Shown piece after piece: positions 44,629 through 53,649 of a stretch of DNA of 64,000 nt (positions within the stretch are counted from its first letter, which is position 1; each line of letters starts with the position of its first letter). The stretch is from JACMLX01 sp031374935 (GTDB taxonomy: Bacteria > Gemmatimonadota > Gemmatimonadetes > Gemmatimonadales > Gemmatimonadaceae). Below the pieces are notes generated by a model. It saw nothing but the letters and a program-made list of their open reading frames with translations. It made no database searches and had not been told where the DNA came from. The stretch spans positions 42,825 to 106,824 of the forward strand of contig JANMHB010000052.1 of the NCBI GenBank assembly GCA_031374935.1, written 5' to 3'. The translations under genes and the position numbers were made by a program.

Positions 44629-47600
44629 CGCATCGTTCGTCATCCACCACTGCGTCGGCAACGGCTTCGCCCGCGGCCACACCTCGGCCAGCGTGCTGCC
44701 CTCGTACAGTCGGCCGTTCTTCATCACGAATCGGATGGTGTTCGTGTTCCGGATGTCATCCAGCGGATTGCTGTCGAGCACCAGCAGATCCGCCAGCTTT
44801 CCCGCTTCGATCGACCCCAGGTTGGCCTGCAGTCCGATCGCCTCGGCGCCGAAGATCGTTCCAACGCGCAGCGCGTCCATCGGCTTCATGCCGCCACTGG
44901 CAATGCTCCACAGTTCCCAGTGCACCCCGAGGCCCTGCAACTGACCATGGCCGCCCAGTCCAACCCGGCCACCCGCTTCGACCACCCGCTTCGCCTGCTC
45001 GGCGAACAGCTTGAAAGAATACTCACTCTCGCGGAACCACTGCGGCCGTCGCAGCCCGCGGCGCTCGAGCTCGGAGAATGGCGTGAAGTGCGTGAGCTTT
45101 GCATCGGCAAAGATGTCGTAGTGCTCGTACCACCAGTTCTCTGCCCATGGCCCGCCGTATTGCACCAGCAGCGTCGGCGTCCAGGTGGTGCCACTCTGTG
45201 CGAACAAGCCGATGGCGTCCTTGTACATCGGTGCGATGGGCAGGGTGTGCTCGATGCCGGCGTAGCCGTCCATCGCCTCGGTCATGTTCTTCTTGAAGTC
45301 CAGGCCACCCTCGAGTGTGGGTGTGATCTGCTGTGCCTTGGCGGCCATCACCACCCACTGCCGCTGACGACGATCCCCCGCCATGTACTGCTTGATCGTC
45401 TCGGTTCGATAGAACTCCGAGTAGCGACGCATCACGTCCTTCGCGTCATCGGCGCTGGTCACGTCGTCCTGGATGAAGATGCCAGGGCCGGTGGTGTAGA
45501 TCCGCGGACCAATGATCTGCCCAACGTCCACCGCATCGCCGTACGAGATCACGTCGGACGTCGAGGTCTGCGGATCGCGCGTGGTCGTCACGCCATAGGC
45601 GAGGTTGGCCGTGTACATGTACGGCTGCGGTGAGTGCACGCCCCACTGCGGCCACATGTGGGCGTGAATGTCCATCAGACCCGGCATGATCGTCTTGCCG
45701 CTGACGTCGATGATCTTGGCACCGGCGGGCACGGTGACACTCCCCTGCTCTCCCACACCCACGATGCGATTGTTCGTCACCACGACGTCGCCGCGCGCAA
45801 TCACCAGATCACCCTTCATCGTGATGATGCGGGCACCGCGCAACACCACGCTGCCCAGCGGACGATCCTTTGCGGCAGTCAGGGTGACGTCGATCCGCGC
45901 CGCGTCGTACACCGGTGTGTTCGGCCCGCCGTTACCCCCGCCGGCGCGACCTTCACCACGGGTCGGTGGCGCCTTGGCGGTCGAGTCAGCGGCCAGTGAA
46001 TCGGCGCGCGCCAGGTCGTACTGGAAGAACGACCGGCCCAGCGAGTAGAAGACCGCCTTGGAGTCGGCATTCCATCCGATGAAGTCTCCGCCGATGCGTG
46101 ACAATCGCCGGAATGGCACCGCACCACCGGTCGGCTGCTGCACCGAGAGTGCCGGCGTGGGGCCACCGGTCATCGGCAGCGGTACGACGAACAACCGGTT
46201 GTCCACCTGCGCCAGCACCCGATTGCCATCAGGGGACACCTGCAGCTCAGCGGCCTGGCGCGGCTGTGCGTTCGGGCCGGCGTTCGGCGCCTGAAAGCCG
46301 GTGACCTTCAGGTGTGCCTTGCGATCCGTGCCATCCCATCGCATCGAGACGAGACCGTCGGCGCTTTCGTAGATCCAGATGCGCGTGCTGTCGGTGGTGA
46401 AATGCGGGCGACCGGCATTGGTCAGCGAGGTGACGAATGTCGGCGCACCACCGGTGGCCGGAATCCACACCAGGTCGGTCAGCACCAGGTTCGGGTTGAT
46501 CTCGTCGTTGACGATCACGCGCTGTGTGCGTGGTGCACGGGCGGCGACGATGCGGGAGCCGGTTGGTGAATACATGATGTCGTCGTAGAACGCCGACTGG
46601 GTGGTGAGCTTCTCCGGTCGCCCGCCTGCAGCAGGAATGCGCCAGATGTCACCGCCCGCTTCCGTCCACGACACGTACGCGATGTACTTGCCATCGGGCG
46701 ACCAGACCGGCTGGTGTTCACCTTCCGTCGATGCGGTGAGCCGCCGCGGCGTGCCGCTCGGCAGATCCATCGTCCAGAGCCGATCGAGCGCGGAGAAGGC
46801 CAGTCGCTTGCCGTCGGGTGACGGGCGTGCGCCCCGGATCTGGCGCACGGTGAGCAGCGTGTCGTTGATCGGATATTCGAACTTCACCAGATCGCCGATG
46901 AGCTGATCGACGTCGGCGGTGAACGGGATCGGCGTCTGCCGTCCCGACGCGACGTCCATGCTCCAGATCTTGCCGTGATGTGCCAGGATGATGGTCTTCG
47001 AGTCGGGGGTCCACGAGTATCCGGGCAGCAGGTCACGCGAACCGCGCGACTCGATGTCGTCGCGCTGAATGTCCTTCGAGAGCCAGCGTTCGTCGCCGCT
47101 GGCAAGGTCGCGTACCTTCAGCCCGGTCTGCGCCATCTGCCGCGACGCGTAGGCGAGCGTCTTGCCGTCGGGCGAGATGGCGGGACGGAACGCTGTGCCG
47201 AGATTCAGCGTGCGCGTGGCGAGACTCCCCGTAGTCCGGTCATACATCACGACCTGCGTCGTGCCCAGCATCTGGTTGTATCCCGCCGGTCCGGTGCGCG
47301 CGCCGGCATAGATGTAGCGACCGTCGGGCGAGACGCTGGCGCCCATGAAGTTCGTCGGTGCCGGGCCGCCACCGGGCCCACCCGGCGTGGCGGGTGGCGT
47401 GACGCCCGTCAATCGCAGTCCGCTGCCACCGCCAAGGTGATGGAGCCACAGATCGCCGCCTTTCGACGTCACCACGTACTGCCCATCCGGCGTGAAGTCG
47501 GGCGAGACGAAGGCTTGCGCGTTGCCGCGGGTGAGCGGGCGCACCCGCGAACCATCCGGGTTCACCAGCCAGAGGTTCTCGCTGCCCGAGCGATCGCTGA

Positions 47601-47928
47601 CGAACACGATCGACTTGCCGTCGGGCGCAAACCGCGGCTGTCCGTCGAAGCCGGAGCCGCTGGTGATGCGCGTCGCGGCACCACCCGTCATCGGTATCGT
47701 GTACAGGTCGCCGAGGAGGTCGAAGACGATCGTGCGGCCGTCGGGCGACAGGTCGAGGGACATCCAGGTCCCTTCATCGGTGGTGAACTTCAACGCCCGC
47801 GTTGGAACCAGCGGCAGGTCGGAGTCGGGCGCGGTGCGGCGCGCCGTGTCGCCGGTGGCCTGGGCGCCAAGCGTGCCGGCGAGCACGAACAAGGCGAGTG
47901 TGCCGCGAAGGCAGCGGGCGGACGGCAT
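44602..47928 (-). CDS. Exported amidohydrolase fused to a TolB-like beta-propeller
   Basis: 1108 residues from the ATG at 47928, with GGAG 8 bases upstream. A signal peptide (MPSARCLRGTLALFVLAGTL, GAQ) is followed by PD40/TolB blades to about residue 640: LSPDGRTIVFDLLGDLY, FAPDGKSIVFVSDRSGSENL, VSPDGRYIYAG, ISPDGKTLAYAS. A Gly/Ala linker leads to the amidohydrolase domain (about 690-1085) with GKTIMPGLMDIHAHMW (HxH metal site), a later HGQ site in VGLGGHGQLQG and the closing IGLQANLGSIEAGKLADLLV and LDSNPLDDI. The architecture is known from secreted imidazolonepropionase-like or prolidase-type proteins; substrate unknown. Converges on, and overlaps by 27 bases, the BNR gene. Confidence 0.92.
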   Translation of the reverse strand: MPSARCLRGTLALFVLAGTLGAQATGDTARRTAPDSDLPLVPTRALKFTTDEGTWMSLDLSPDGRTIVFDLLGDLYTIPMTGGAATRITSGSGFDGQPRFAPDGKSIVFVSDRSGSENLWLVNPDGSRVRPLTRGNAQAFVSPDFTPDGQYVVTSKGGDLWLHHLGGGSGLRLTGVTPPATPGGPGGGPAPTNFMGASVSPDGRYIYAGARTGPAGYNQMLGTTQVVMYDRTTGSLATRTLNLGTAFRPAISPDGKTLAYASRQMAQTGLKVRDLASGDERWLSKDIQRDDIESRGSRDLLPGYSWTPDSKTIILAHHGKIWSMDVASGRQTPIPFTADVDQLIGDLVKFEYPINDTLLTVRQIRGARPSPDGKRLAFSALDRLWTMDLPSGTPRRLTASTEGEHQPVWSPDGKYIAYVSWTEAGGDIWRIPAAGGRPEKLTTQSAFYDDIMYSPTGSRIVAARAPRTQRVIVNDEINPNLVLTDLVWIPATGGAPTFVTSLTNAGRPHFTTDSTRIWIYESADGLVSMRWDGTDRKAHLKVTGFQAPNAGPNAQPRQAAELQVSPDGNRVLAQVDNRLFVVPLPMTGGPTPALSVQQPTGGAVPFRRLSRIGGDFIGWNADSKAVFYSLGRSFFQYDLARADSLAADSTAKAPPTRGEGRAGGGNGGPNTPVYDAARIDVTLTAAKDRPLGSVVLRGARIITMKGDLVIARGDVVVTNNRIVGVGEQGSVTVPAGAKIIDVSGKTIMPGLMDIHAHMWPQWGVHSPQPYMYTANLAYGVTTTRDPQTSTSDVISYGDAVDVGQIIGPRIYTTGPGIFIQDDVTSADDAKDVMRRYSEFYRTETIKQYMAGDRRQRQWVVMAAKAQQITPTLEGGLDFKKNMTEAMDGYAGIEHTLPIAPMYKDAIGLFAQSGTTWTPTLLVQYGGPWAENWWYEHYDIFADAKLTHFTPFSELERRGLRRPQWFRESEYSFKLFAEQAKRVVEAGGRVGLGGHGQLQGLGVHWELWSIASGGMKPMDALRVGTIFGAEAIGLQANLGSIEAGKLADLLVLDSNPLDDIRNTNTIRFVMKNGRLYEGSTLAEVWPRAKPLPTQWWMTNDALPAGTGQK

Positions 47929-48083
47929 GGTCACTCCGAGAGTTGGGGGCTGGCGGAGGAGTTACCGGCCGTGCGTCACATCGGCAAGTGCGTCGCGCCG
48001 TTCCACGCCAGCCGGCAGTCCGCCGCGCGCCGGGCCACGACCGACGGACGGACACCACGCACCCAGCTGATGATGGTGCCGAA

Positions 48084-48437
48084 TCAGCGACGGTCGATCG
48101 TCAGCACGGCATCATGCTCCACCAGTCTCACGACAGGCTCGCATCGCACACCGGCGAGCACCTCTGGTGTCAGGGTTGCCGCAAAGCCAAAAGTCCACGT
48201 CGACGTCGGCGTGAAGGTGAACTTCGCGGCCAACCGGCTGATCTCGGTGTCAGCCGCCACGCCATCGCGGAACACCACGAGCTTGAGCGGAGCCCTGGGA
48301 TTGAACTGTCCCTCGAGCGGCGCCGGTTGCGCGCACGGTGGTGCAACGACCCGAGGCGTGGTCGAACTCGTCGGCTCATCGGAGCACGCCGTCGCGCACA
48401 CGAGGGTACCAAGAAGGGTGATACTGCCACGACGCAT
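48084..48437 (-). CDS. Stand-alone peptidase inhibitor I9-like lipoprotein
   Basis: 117 residues from the ATG at 48437, with GGGAG 6 bases upstream. The leader MRRGSITLLGTLVCATAC likely ends at lipidated Cys18. After a Pro/Ser linker the last 70 residues follow the I9 subtilisin-propeptide pattern: LKLVVFRDGVAADTEISRLA, AKFTFTPTSTWTFGFAATLT, PEVLAGVRCEPVVRLVEHDA, ending VLTIDRR. In subtilisins this domain folds the enzyme and then blocks its active site; here no protease is attached. It lies on the same strand 155 bases upstream of the propeller-amidohydrolase gene. An extracytoplasmic serine-protease inhibitor or chaperone is the best guess. Confidence 0.7.
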   Translation of the reverse strand: MRRGSITLLGTLVCATACSDEPTSSTTPRVVAPPCAQPAPLEGQFNPRAPLKLVVFRDGVAADTEISRLAAKFTFTPTSTWTFGFAATLTPEVLAGVRCEPVVRLVEHDAVLTIDRR

Positions 48438-48755
48438 GAACGCTCCCTGCAGGCGGTAGTGATATCGAATCGGCGACGACGCGTGTACCGCGTTGCCAGC
48501 GTGCGGGTCACACGTGATACGCGGTCTCCATACGACACCAACGCGACGCCTGCGCCGCACGTGGGGAGCACCGCATCGGGATGCCCCTCGCGCGCAGAGT
48601 GCGCACCGGATGCACATCACAGGAACGCGGCCTTCACAGGGGCAGGCGCGAGGGCGCGCGCCCATCCGGAGCGACCTGTCGCAACCCTCGACCCAGCGTG
48701 TATGATCAACGTGGACGTCTCCGAACGGGCAGTCCTCCCGCAGCCACCTCCGCCC
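48438..48755. other. Divergent intergenic region
   Basis: 318 bases between the I9-like gene (minus) and the DUF1207 gene (plus). An in-frame ATG at 48702 could extend the DUF1207 protein by 18 residues. Nothing else is recognisable. Confidence 0.5.
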
Positions 48756-49697
48756 ATGCCGTTCTCGCCGCGTCACGCTCACGCCGGTTCCGTCGTGGTG
48801 GCCATGCTGCTGTCGGCCGCCGCCCTTCGTGCCCAGGACTCCTTCCCCGAACGTTGCGGTACGGGTATCCCGGCCAAGGAGACGTCGGGCTACACCCCAC
48901 TGCCTCGCGGCGACGTCTTCTGCCCGCTGGTGGCCGATCCCAAAGCGCCACACTCGTTTGCGTCGTTCCTGCAGGAGCGATCAGGGAGTGGTCCAGTCCG
49001 CCCCAACGCGAATCTCGCCGCCGTTGGCATCGGTGACATGTTCGGGCTCGGACGCTGGTCGGGCTCACGCCCGGGCGACGGGGTGCAACTCTCGCTGTCG
49101 GCGGCGGTGTTCGCGCAGTTCGATCTCCAAGCGCCGTCCTATGATCTGCTCAACGCCGATTACATCGTGGGCATTCCGCTCACGATCCGGCGCGGACGCG
49201 GCTCCATGCGGCTGCGCGTCTATCACCAGAGTTCACATCTGGGCGATGAGTATCTGCTGCGTGAACCGCCGCAACGTCGCGATCGCGAGAACCTCGCCTT
49301 CGAGGCGCTCGAAGCGACAGTGTCGCTCGACGCCGGCGCGCTGCGGTTCTACGGCGGCGGCGAACGGCTGATCAATCGGGATCCTGATGATCTCGCGGCC
49401 ACGATCGTGCACGGCGGCGCTGAGTTCCGGCCGATGACCTGGATCATCCCGTTCGGACGCCTGGGCGGATTTCGCTTCGTGGCCGCGACCGACGTGAAGA
49501 CCTCCGAGGAGCACGACTGGAAGCCCAGCGTCAGTGCGCGCGCCGGTCTCGAATACGATCGGGCGCGCGGCACCCAGCCGCCGGGACGCCGCTGGGGAAT
49601 ATTCGCCGAGTATTACGAGGGACCGTCACCGTACGGGCAGTTCTTCCGGGAGCGGGTACAGTATGCTGGCGTCGGCGTGCACTTCGGGGGGTTCTGA
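48756..49697 (+). CDS. DUF1207 family exported protein
   Basis: 313 residues from the ATG at 48756 (MPFSPRHAHAGSVVVAMLLS, signal peptide ending AALRAQ). The family landmarks are present: PLVADPKAPHSFASFLQE, VGIGDMFGLGRW, FAQFDLQAPSYDLLNADYIV, GIPLTIRRGRGSMRLRVYHQ, SSHLGDEYLLRE. The C-terminus has the closing strands GIFAEYYEGPSPYGQFF and VGVHFGGF. DUF1207 proteins are predicted outer-membrane barrels of 12 or more strands with no known function. The final aromatic residue fits outer-membrane insertion. A small cluster of CACTCACCGC repeats (about 49752-49775) follows the gene. Confidence 0.85.
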   Translation: MPFSPRHAHAGSVVVAMLLSAAALRAQDSFPERCGTGIPAKETSGYTPLPRGDVFCPLVADPKAPHSFASFLQERSGSGPVRPNANLAAVGIGDMFGLGRWSGSRPGDGVQLSLSAAVFAQFDLQAPSYDLLNADYIVGIPLTIRRGRGSMRLRVYHQSSHLGDEYLLREPPQRRDRENLAFEALEATVSLDAGALRFYGGGERLINRDPDDLAATIVHGGAEFRPMTWIIPFGRLGGFRFVAATDVKTSEEHDWKPSVSARAGLEYDRARGTQPPGRRWGIFAEYYEGPSPYGQFFRERVQYAGVGVHFGGF

Positions 49698-49765
49698 CAC
49701 CGCAACGCGCGCCACTGGCAGTTCGCGTCGACATGCGCACGACATCCACCGCCACTCACCGCCAC

Positions 49766-50194
49766 TCACCGCCGTCTATTCCTGCCCCGCCCAGGCAACG
49801 AATCCACCAGCGTCACCACATAGGCCGCCACCGCGAAGCGACCGGCATCCGCCAGCGGCTGATGCGGCATCACCCCGAATCGCGCCACCTCCGCACGCGG
49901 TAGCAGACTCTTCTCGACCGTCGGTCCGGCAAGCCACTCGGCGATGCGCGTGGCCGCTGCTGCGCGCGAGCCGAGCCGCTGCACATAGCGCTGCGCGATG
50001 CGCGACATCGCGGGGCCGCCCTGCACCGGTGGCGACACCGTGTGGCATTGCCGGCAGGTGGACACGAAAATCGTTCTCCCGCGGGCCAGCGTGTCCATCG
50101 GCACGCCCGGTGCCTGGGCGCTGAGCGAGTCCGCGCCAGCGTGCGTCGCAACCATCAGGGGCAGCACGATACATCGGAGCCTGGACCAGTGCAT
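49766..50194 (-). CDS. Monohaem cytochrome c
   Basis: 142 residues from the ATG at 50194, with GGGAG upstream. A signal peptide (to about SLSAQ) is followed by one haem motif, C47-R-Q-C50-H51 (STCRQCHTVSP). The axial Met is probably M109 in RFGVMPHQPL. The domain is short, as in class I c-type cytochromes. It should be a periplasmic electron carrier. It lies downstream of the FHA/transglycosylase gene on the same strand (128-base gap), and no oxidase or dehydrogenase subunit is adjacent. Confidence 0.88.
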   Translation of the reverse strand: MHWSRLRCIVLPLMVATHAGADSLSAQAPGVPMDTLARGRTIFVSTCRQCHTVSPPVQGGPAMSRIAQRYVQRLGSRAAAATRIAEWLAGPTVEKSLLPRAEVARFGVMPHQPLADAGRFAVAAYVVTLVDSLPGRGRNRRR

Positions 50195-50322
50195 TCACTT
50201 CTCCCGGGCACGAGTAAGAAGCATGCGCAGATCGTGCAGTATGCTGGTGTGCGGCAGGTACCGCTGTCGGCAATCGCCTTACACTGAGCAGACCCGGCCG
50301 CGCGCGCACCGAGACCAGTGCA

Positions 50323-51756
50323 TCACGGCGAACCGACGGCCACCAGCGAATCCGACATCGCCCCGAACACGGGATCGAGGTCGAAGCCAAACAGCCGCGG
50401 ATTGGCCCCGATCACCGCGGCAGACACCACCCGGAAGACATAGTTGTACGTCTCATCCGGTATCTGCTTGCGGTGTTTCGCCATCAGTGCCCAGAAGTTC
50501 CGATCGCTGGGCGACTCCGGCATCGTCCGGATCAGTTTGAGCAGTCGCGTCTCACCCATGTTGTATGATGCCATCACCAGCAGGCCAGACGCCTGTGCAT
50601 CCGTGGTATAGAGGTCCTCGAGATATCGCGCGGCGGCATTGGACGCCTTGGCCACGTTGTGCCGATCATCCGCCGGGTCGAAGGTTCGCTCGCCCTGCAG
50701 CGGCCCCAGCTTCAATCCATACATCTCGGCCGTCGGCGGAATGAACTGCCAGAGCCCCTTCGGCACGCCAAAGCGCGTTTGCGGGCCGATGGCGCGCGGA
50801 TTGAGGCGACTCTCCTGCAGTGCAAGGTAGAAAAATTCGCGCGGCAGGTGGTGCTGCAGCATGATGTTGCCGATCAGCGGGCCCATGTCCTTGGCGGCGG
50901 CGCGGGTGAGGAATGGTCTGATGTCTTCCGTCTTCCATTTCGCGATGTACTTCCGCACTTCGTCGACGAAGTCGCGCGGCACCGTCGCCTCGGATTCACC
51001 AAGCCGGTGTACCGTGCGATAGATCAGCTGCACATCGGCCGGCGTGCGGCTGTTGTAGATGCCGAGCGTCTTGAGCAGGTCATCATACTGCCGCTCGAGT
51101 CGGGCACGACGTTCCTGGATCGACTTGTCCGGTCCGCTCTTCGCCTCGAGGCGGCGCAGATCGAGATCGAGGGACTTGATGGTGCTGAAGACTGCGCCGG
51201 CTGATGCACGCAGCGCATCGACGCGACGCGACTGCCAGACGGCCGCGCCGGCGGCAGCCGCTGCCACCGCCACCAGCACGCCGACGGCCACGCGGTAATG
51301 GCGCACACGCGTCAGCCAGGTGTTCGTCTCCGTCAGCCGGCGTTCCTGCACGGCAACCCGCATCAGCTGCGTGTGCGCCGACATGTTCTCCGGTTCGTCG
51401 GCGCCGAAGTACCGATCGACGATGTCCTTGGGCTGCACCTTCAACGTGCCGTCGCGAGCAGCCAGCCCCGGAATCGTCAGAAACACCTTCGGACCACCAT
51501 GTCCCAGCGACAGCGTGGTGGCGAGCCCGATGCGCGCGCTGGTCACCGACCTGCCGTCGATGTATGTCCCGTTGGAGCTGCCCAGGTCGACGACCTCCCA
51601 GCTCTCCCCGGTGCGACGCAACTCGAGGTGCTCACCACTGACGACCGCGTCGTTGACCACGATGCCGTTCGTCGGCCCACGCCCGAGCCGCACCGTCTCG
51701 GTGAACCGCAGTGGCTCGGTACGTCCAGGAACGACGACGTGAATCTCGTGTGACAT
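50323..51756 (-). CDS. FHA-domain / transmembrane / lytic transglycosylase fusion
   Basis: 477 residues from the ATG at 51756. An N-terminal FHA domain (about 1-95) has LGRGPTNGIVVNDAVVSGEH, with S40 and H43, and LGSSNGTYIDG (N62), the phospho-threonine-binding signature. One membrane segment (about 155-174; VAVGVLVAVAAAAAGAAVW) follows. The outer part has a coiled coil (about 195-230) and an SLT/MltC-like domain (about 290-460) with catalytic Glu315 in FYLALQESRLNPRAIG, GLWQFIPPTAEMYGLKLG and a helix with ASYNMGETRLLKLI. The cytoplasmic FHA could let a Ser/Thr kinase control peptidoglycan cleavage in the periplasm. The pairing of these two domains is unusual. Confidence 0.9.
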   Translation of the reverse strand: MSHEIHVVVPGRTEPLRFTETVRLGRGPTNGIVVNDAVVSGEHLELRRTGESWEVVDLGSSNGTYIDGRSVTSARIGLATTLSLGHGGPKVFLTIPGLAARDGTLKVQPKDIVDRYFGADEPENMSAHTQLMRVAVQERRLTETNTWLTRVRHYRVAVGVLVAVAAAAAGAAVWQSRRVDALRASAGAVFSTIKSLDLDLRRLEAKSGPDKSIQERRARLERQYDDLLKTLGIYNSRTPADVQLIYRTVHRLGESEATVPRDFVDEVRKYIAKWKTEDIRPFLTRAAAKDMGPLIGNIMLQHHLPREFFYLALQESRLNPRAIGPQTRFGVPKGLWQFIPPTAEMYGLKLGPLQGERTFDPADDRHNVAKASNAAARYLEDLYTTDAQASGLLVMASYNMGETRLLKLIRTMPESPSDRNFWALMAKHRKQIPDETYNYVFRVVSAAVIGANPRLFGFDLDPVFGAMSDSLVAVGSP

Positions 51757-51896
51757 CTGACTCCACTGCGCGGGATCGGGCCGGGCGGCGGCAGGCTCGC
51801 GCACGGCGCGCCGCCAGACGACCGGGCATCCCTGGCCGCCCCATCGTCGCCGGACGACCCAACAGCATGATGCGCGGGCTCGCCAAGGGCAAGCCG

Positions 51897-52847
51897 TCAG
51901 TCGGGCGGCGGCGGGGCCGTCGCGGTCGAACTGGCGTCGTCCGTGGTCGCGATCTCGACGAAGCGACCGCCGGAGAGCCGTTCGCCACGGCGGTGCACCA
52001 GGTACGCCCGCACCGGTTCTCCAGCGGCAAACTGCCCCTTCAGCATCAGCAGCCCGGTGCAGTGAAACCGGTGACAGATGTCGGCCCGCAATTCCGCCGC
52101 CAGCGTGCAGCCACGCAGCCCCTGATACACGCACCCATGCGTCATCGTGGTTTCGCCAATGTGCCGCAGGTGGTGCGCCACCACCGCGTCATCGTCGGCG
52201 GCGGGGAATCGCTGCAGATAGGCGATCATCGACTCGGCGGAGAGAAAGGCATGGTCGCCCCCCTCCCGGCAGCACTTCCCGCGACATGTGGCGCAGGCCG
52301 TCAGCAGCAACTGCGTTTCGGCCCGTTGCAGCGGCGTCTGCTGATCCGGCACGCTGGCGGCGTCCGGTGCCGGCGCTGCGCCCGGGATTTCGGGCGCCTG
52401 CCTGGCCTCGGCGAGACAGGCGCGCAGATGGGCTTCGTGCGACGCACGCCGCCGCGCGGAAAGTCGCGACGCCCGATCGGTATTGCGCGGAATCAACGCC
52501 GCCTTGAAGGTGGCCTGCGCATCGCGCGCCAGGCCGCGCTGCGCGGCCGCGTGCTCACGTCTCCGCTGCATGCTCACCAGCAACGCGGCCTTGCGCGCGG
52601 CTTCCTGCTCGCGCCGCATCCGCGCCGTTTCCGCGCGACACAACGTAGCATCACAGTGCCCGCGTGCGCGCTGCGCCACGGTCAGCGGGCGCGTACACAC
52701 CGCGCACTTGCCTGTCGGCGGCAAGGCATGGTGACGCGCCGCGCACACGGGCGACCGGCACAGCACGCCTGCCAGCGGCCGCCATGCCGCGAGCGGTGCG
52801 CCACACATCACACAGGCGGTGACCGACGCCTTGATCGCGTCGTTCAT
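51897..52847 (-). CDS. Zinc-ribbon and YkgJ-like cysteine-cluster protein
   Basis: 316 residues from the ATG at 52847. The N-terminal 75 residues carry two four-Cys sets: C12/C15/C30/C35 (CVMCGAPL...LCRSPVC) and C48/C51/C65/C70 (CAVCTRPL...GHCDATLC), likely zinc ribbons. A charged helical stretch (about 75-170; RMRREQEAARKAALLVSMQR) follows. The C-terminal half has the metal-cluster pattern CATCRGKCC, GCVYQGLRGCTL and ADICHRFHC, as in YkgJ/UPF0153 proteins proposed to bind zinc or iron. No signal peptide. Function unknown. It stands alone, with the exported DinB gene divergent. Confidence 0.75.
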   Translation of the reverse strand: MNDAIKASVTACVMCGAPLAAWRPLAGVLCRSPVCAARHHALPPTGKCAVCTRPLTVAQRARGHCDATLCRAETARMRREQEAARKAALLVSMQRRREHAAAQRGLARDAQATFKAALIPRNTDRASRLSARRRASHEAHLRACLAEARQAPEIPGAAPAPDAASVPDQQTPLQRAETQLLLTACATCRGKCCREGGDHAFLSAESMIAYLQRFPAADDDAVVAHHLRHIGETTMTHGCVYQGLRGCTLAAELRADICHRFHCTGLLMLKGQFAAGEPVRAYLVHRRGERLSGGRFVEIATTDDASSTATAPPPPD

Positions 52848-52984
52848 CGGGGCGACGTCCGAGAGCGGTGCACGGACTGTGCAGGCCCGACCGTGTGCGC
52901 GCGGTTCAGGCCTCGCGGTTGCGCGCGGCCGGCGCATCCCCCACTCTCATTCGTCACTCGTTGTCACCCCGTCCGGAGAATGAT

Positions 52985-53572
52985 ATGAAGCCCGTGTTCG
53001 TCGCCCTCGCCACCGTCTCGATTCCCGCGCTGCTCCTGGCCCAGCCAGCACCGGCCGCGGCGCCAGCCAATCCCATCACCGCCACCTTCGCGGCGCGTAT
53101 CGGCACCCTCGAACGCAACGTCGCACAAGCGTTCGATTCGATTCCTGCCAACAAGTTCGGGTACAAGCCAACGCCGGCCCAGCTCACGATCGGCTACATC
53201 GCCCAGCACGTGGCCTCCGACAACTACTTCTTCTGCAACAACTACGGTGCGATGAAGGCCACCATCGACCCGAAGGACACCACCACACCCGATTCCGTCA
53301 AGGCCACGTGGCCGAAGGATGAGCTGGTGGCGAAGATGAAGGCCTCCTTCGCGTTCTGCCAGAGTGCGTCCGCGCAGCTCACCGATGCCACGCTGGCCGA
53401 GCAGATCTCGATCACGTTCGGTGGCAATACGCGAACGGTGACGCGCGCCAACATGGTACTCGGCCACGCACTCGACATGGCTGACCACTACAGTCAACTG
53501 TCGAACTACATGCGACTGAACGGGATCCTGCCGCCAACGGCACTGCCGCGTCCGCCGCGCCCCGGGAACTGA
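52985..53572 (+). CDS. Exported DinB-like four-helix protein
   Basis: 195 residues from the ATG at 52985, with CGGAG 7 bases upstream. A signal peptide (MKPVFVALATVSIPALLLAQ) is unusual for this family. The mature part follows DinB: FAARIGTLERNVAQAFDSIP, KPTPAQLTIGYIAQHVASDN (first metal His), KAS-helices, and TRANMVLGHALDMADHYSQL with the two further His of the metal triad. DinB proteins bind a divalent metal and include thiol transferases; the reaction here is unknown. A hairpin separates it from the convergent FMN dehydrogenase gene. Confidence 0.85.
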   Translation: MKPVFVALATVSIPALLLAQPAPAAAPANPITATFAARIGTLERNVAQAFDSIPANKFGYKPTPAQLTIGYIAQHVASDNYFFCNNYGAMKATIDPKDTTTPDSVKATWPKDELVAKMKASFAFCQSASAQLTDATLAEQISITFGGNTRTVTRANMVLGHALDMADHYSQLSNYMRLNGILPPTALPRPPRPGN

Positions 53573-53584
53573 CCGCACAACACG

Positions 53585-53620
53585 CGTCGTCCACCACATC
53601 GCGCGCAGTGGTGGACGGCG
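53585..53620. terminator. Bidirectional terminator-like hairpin
   Basis: CGTCGTCCACCAC / GTGGTGGACGGCG form a 13-position stem with one G-T-type mismatch and a 10-base loop, between converging stops at 53572 and 53650. Confidence 0.6.
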
Positions 53621-53649
53621 TGAGCGGGCAGTGAGACACAACCGCGCGC

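Noticed and set aside
46975..48459. 494-codon plus-strand frame opposite the propeller-amidohydrolase and I9 genes
   Set aside because: Runs through two genuine minus-strand genes and their gap; no domain and arginine-rich composition typical of shadows.
49750..49776. CACTCACCGC direct repeats
   Set aside because: Two to three imperfect copies within about 25 bases; too short and isolated to be a CRISPR or an attachment site.
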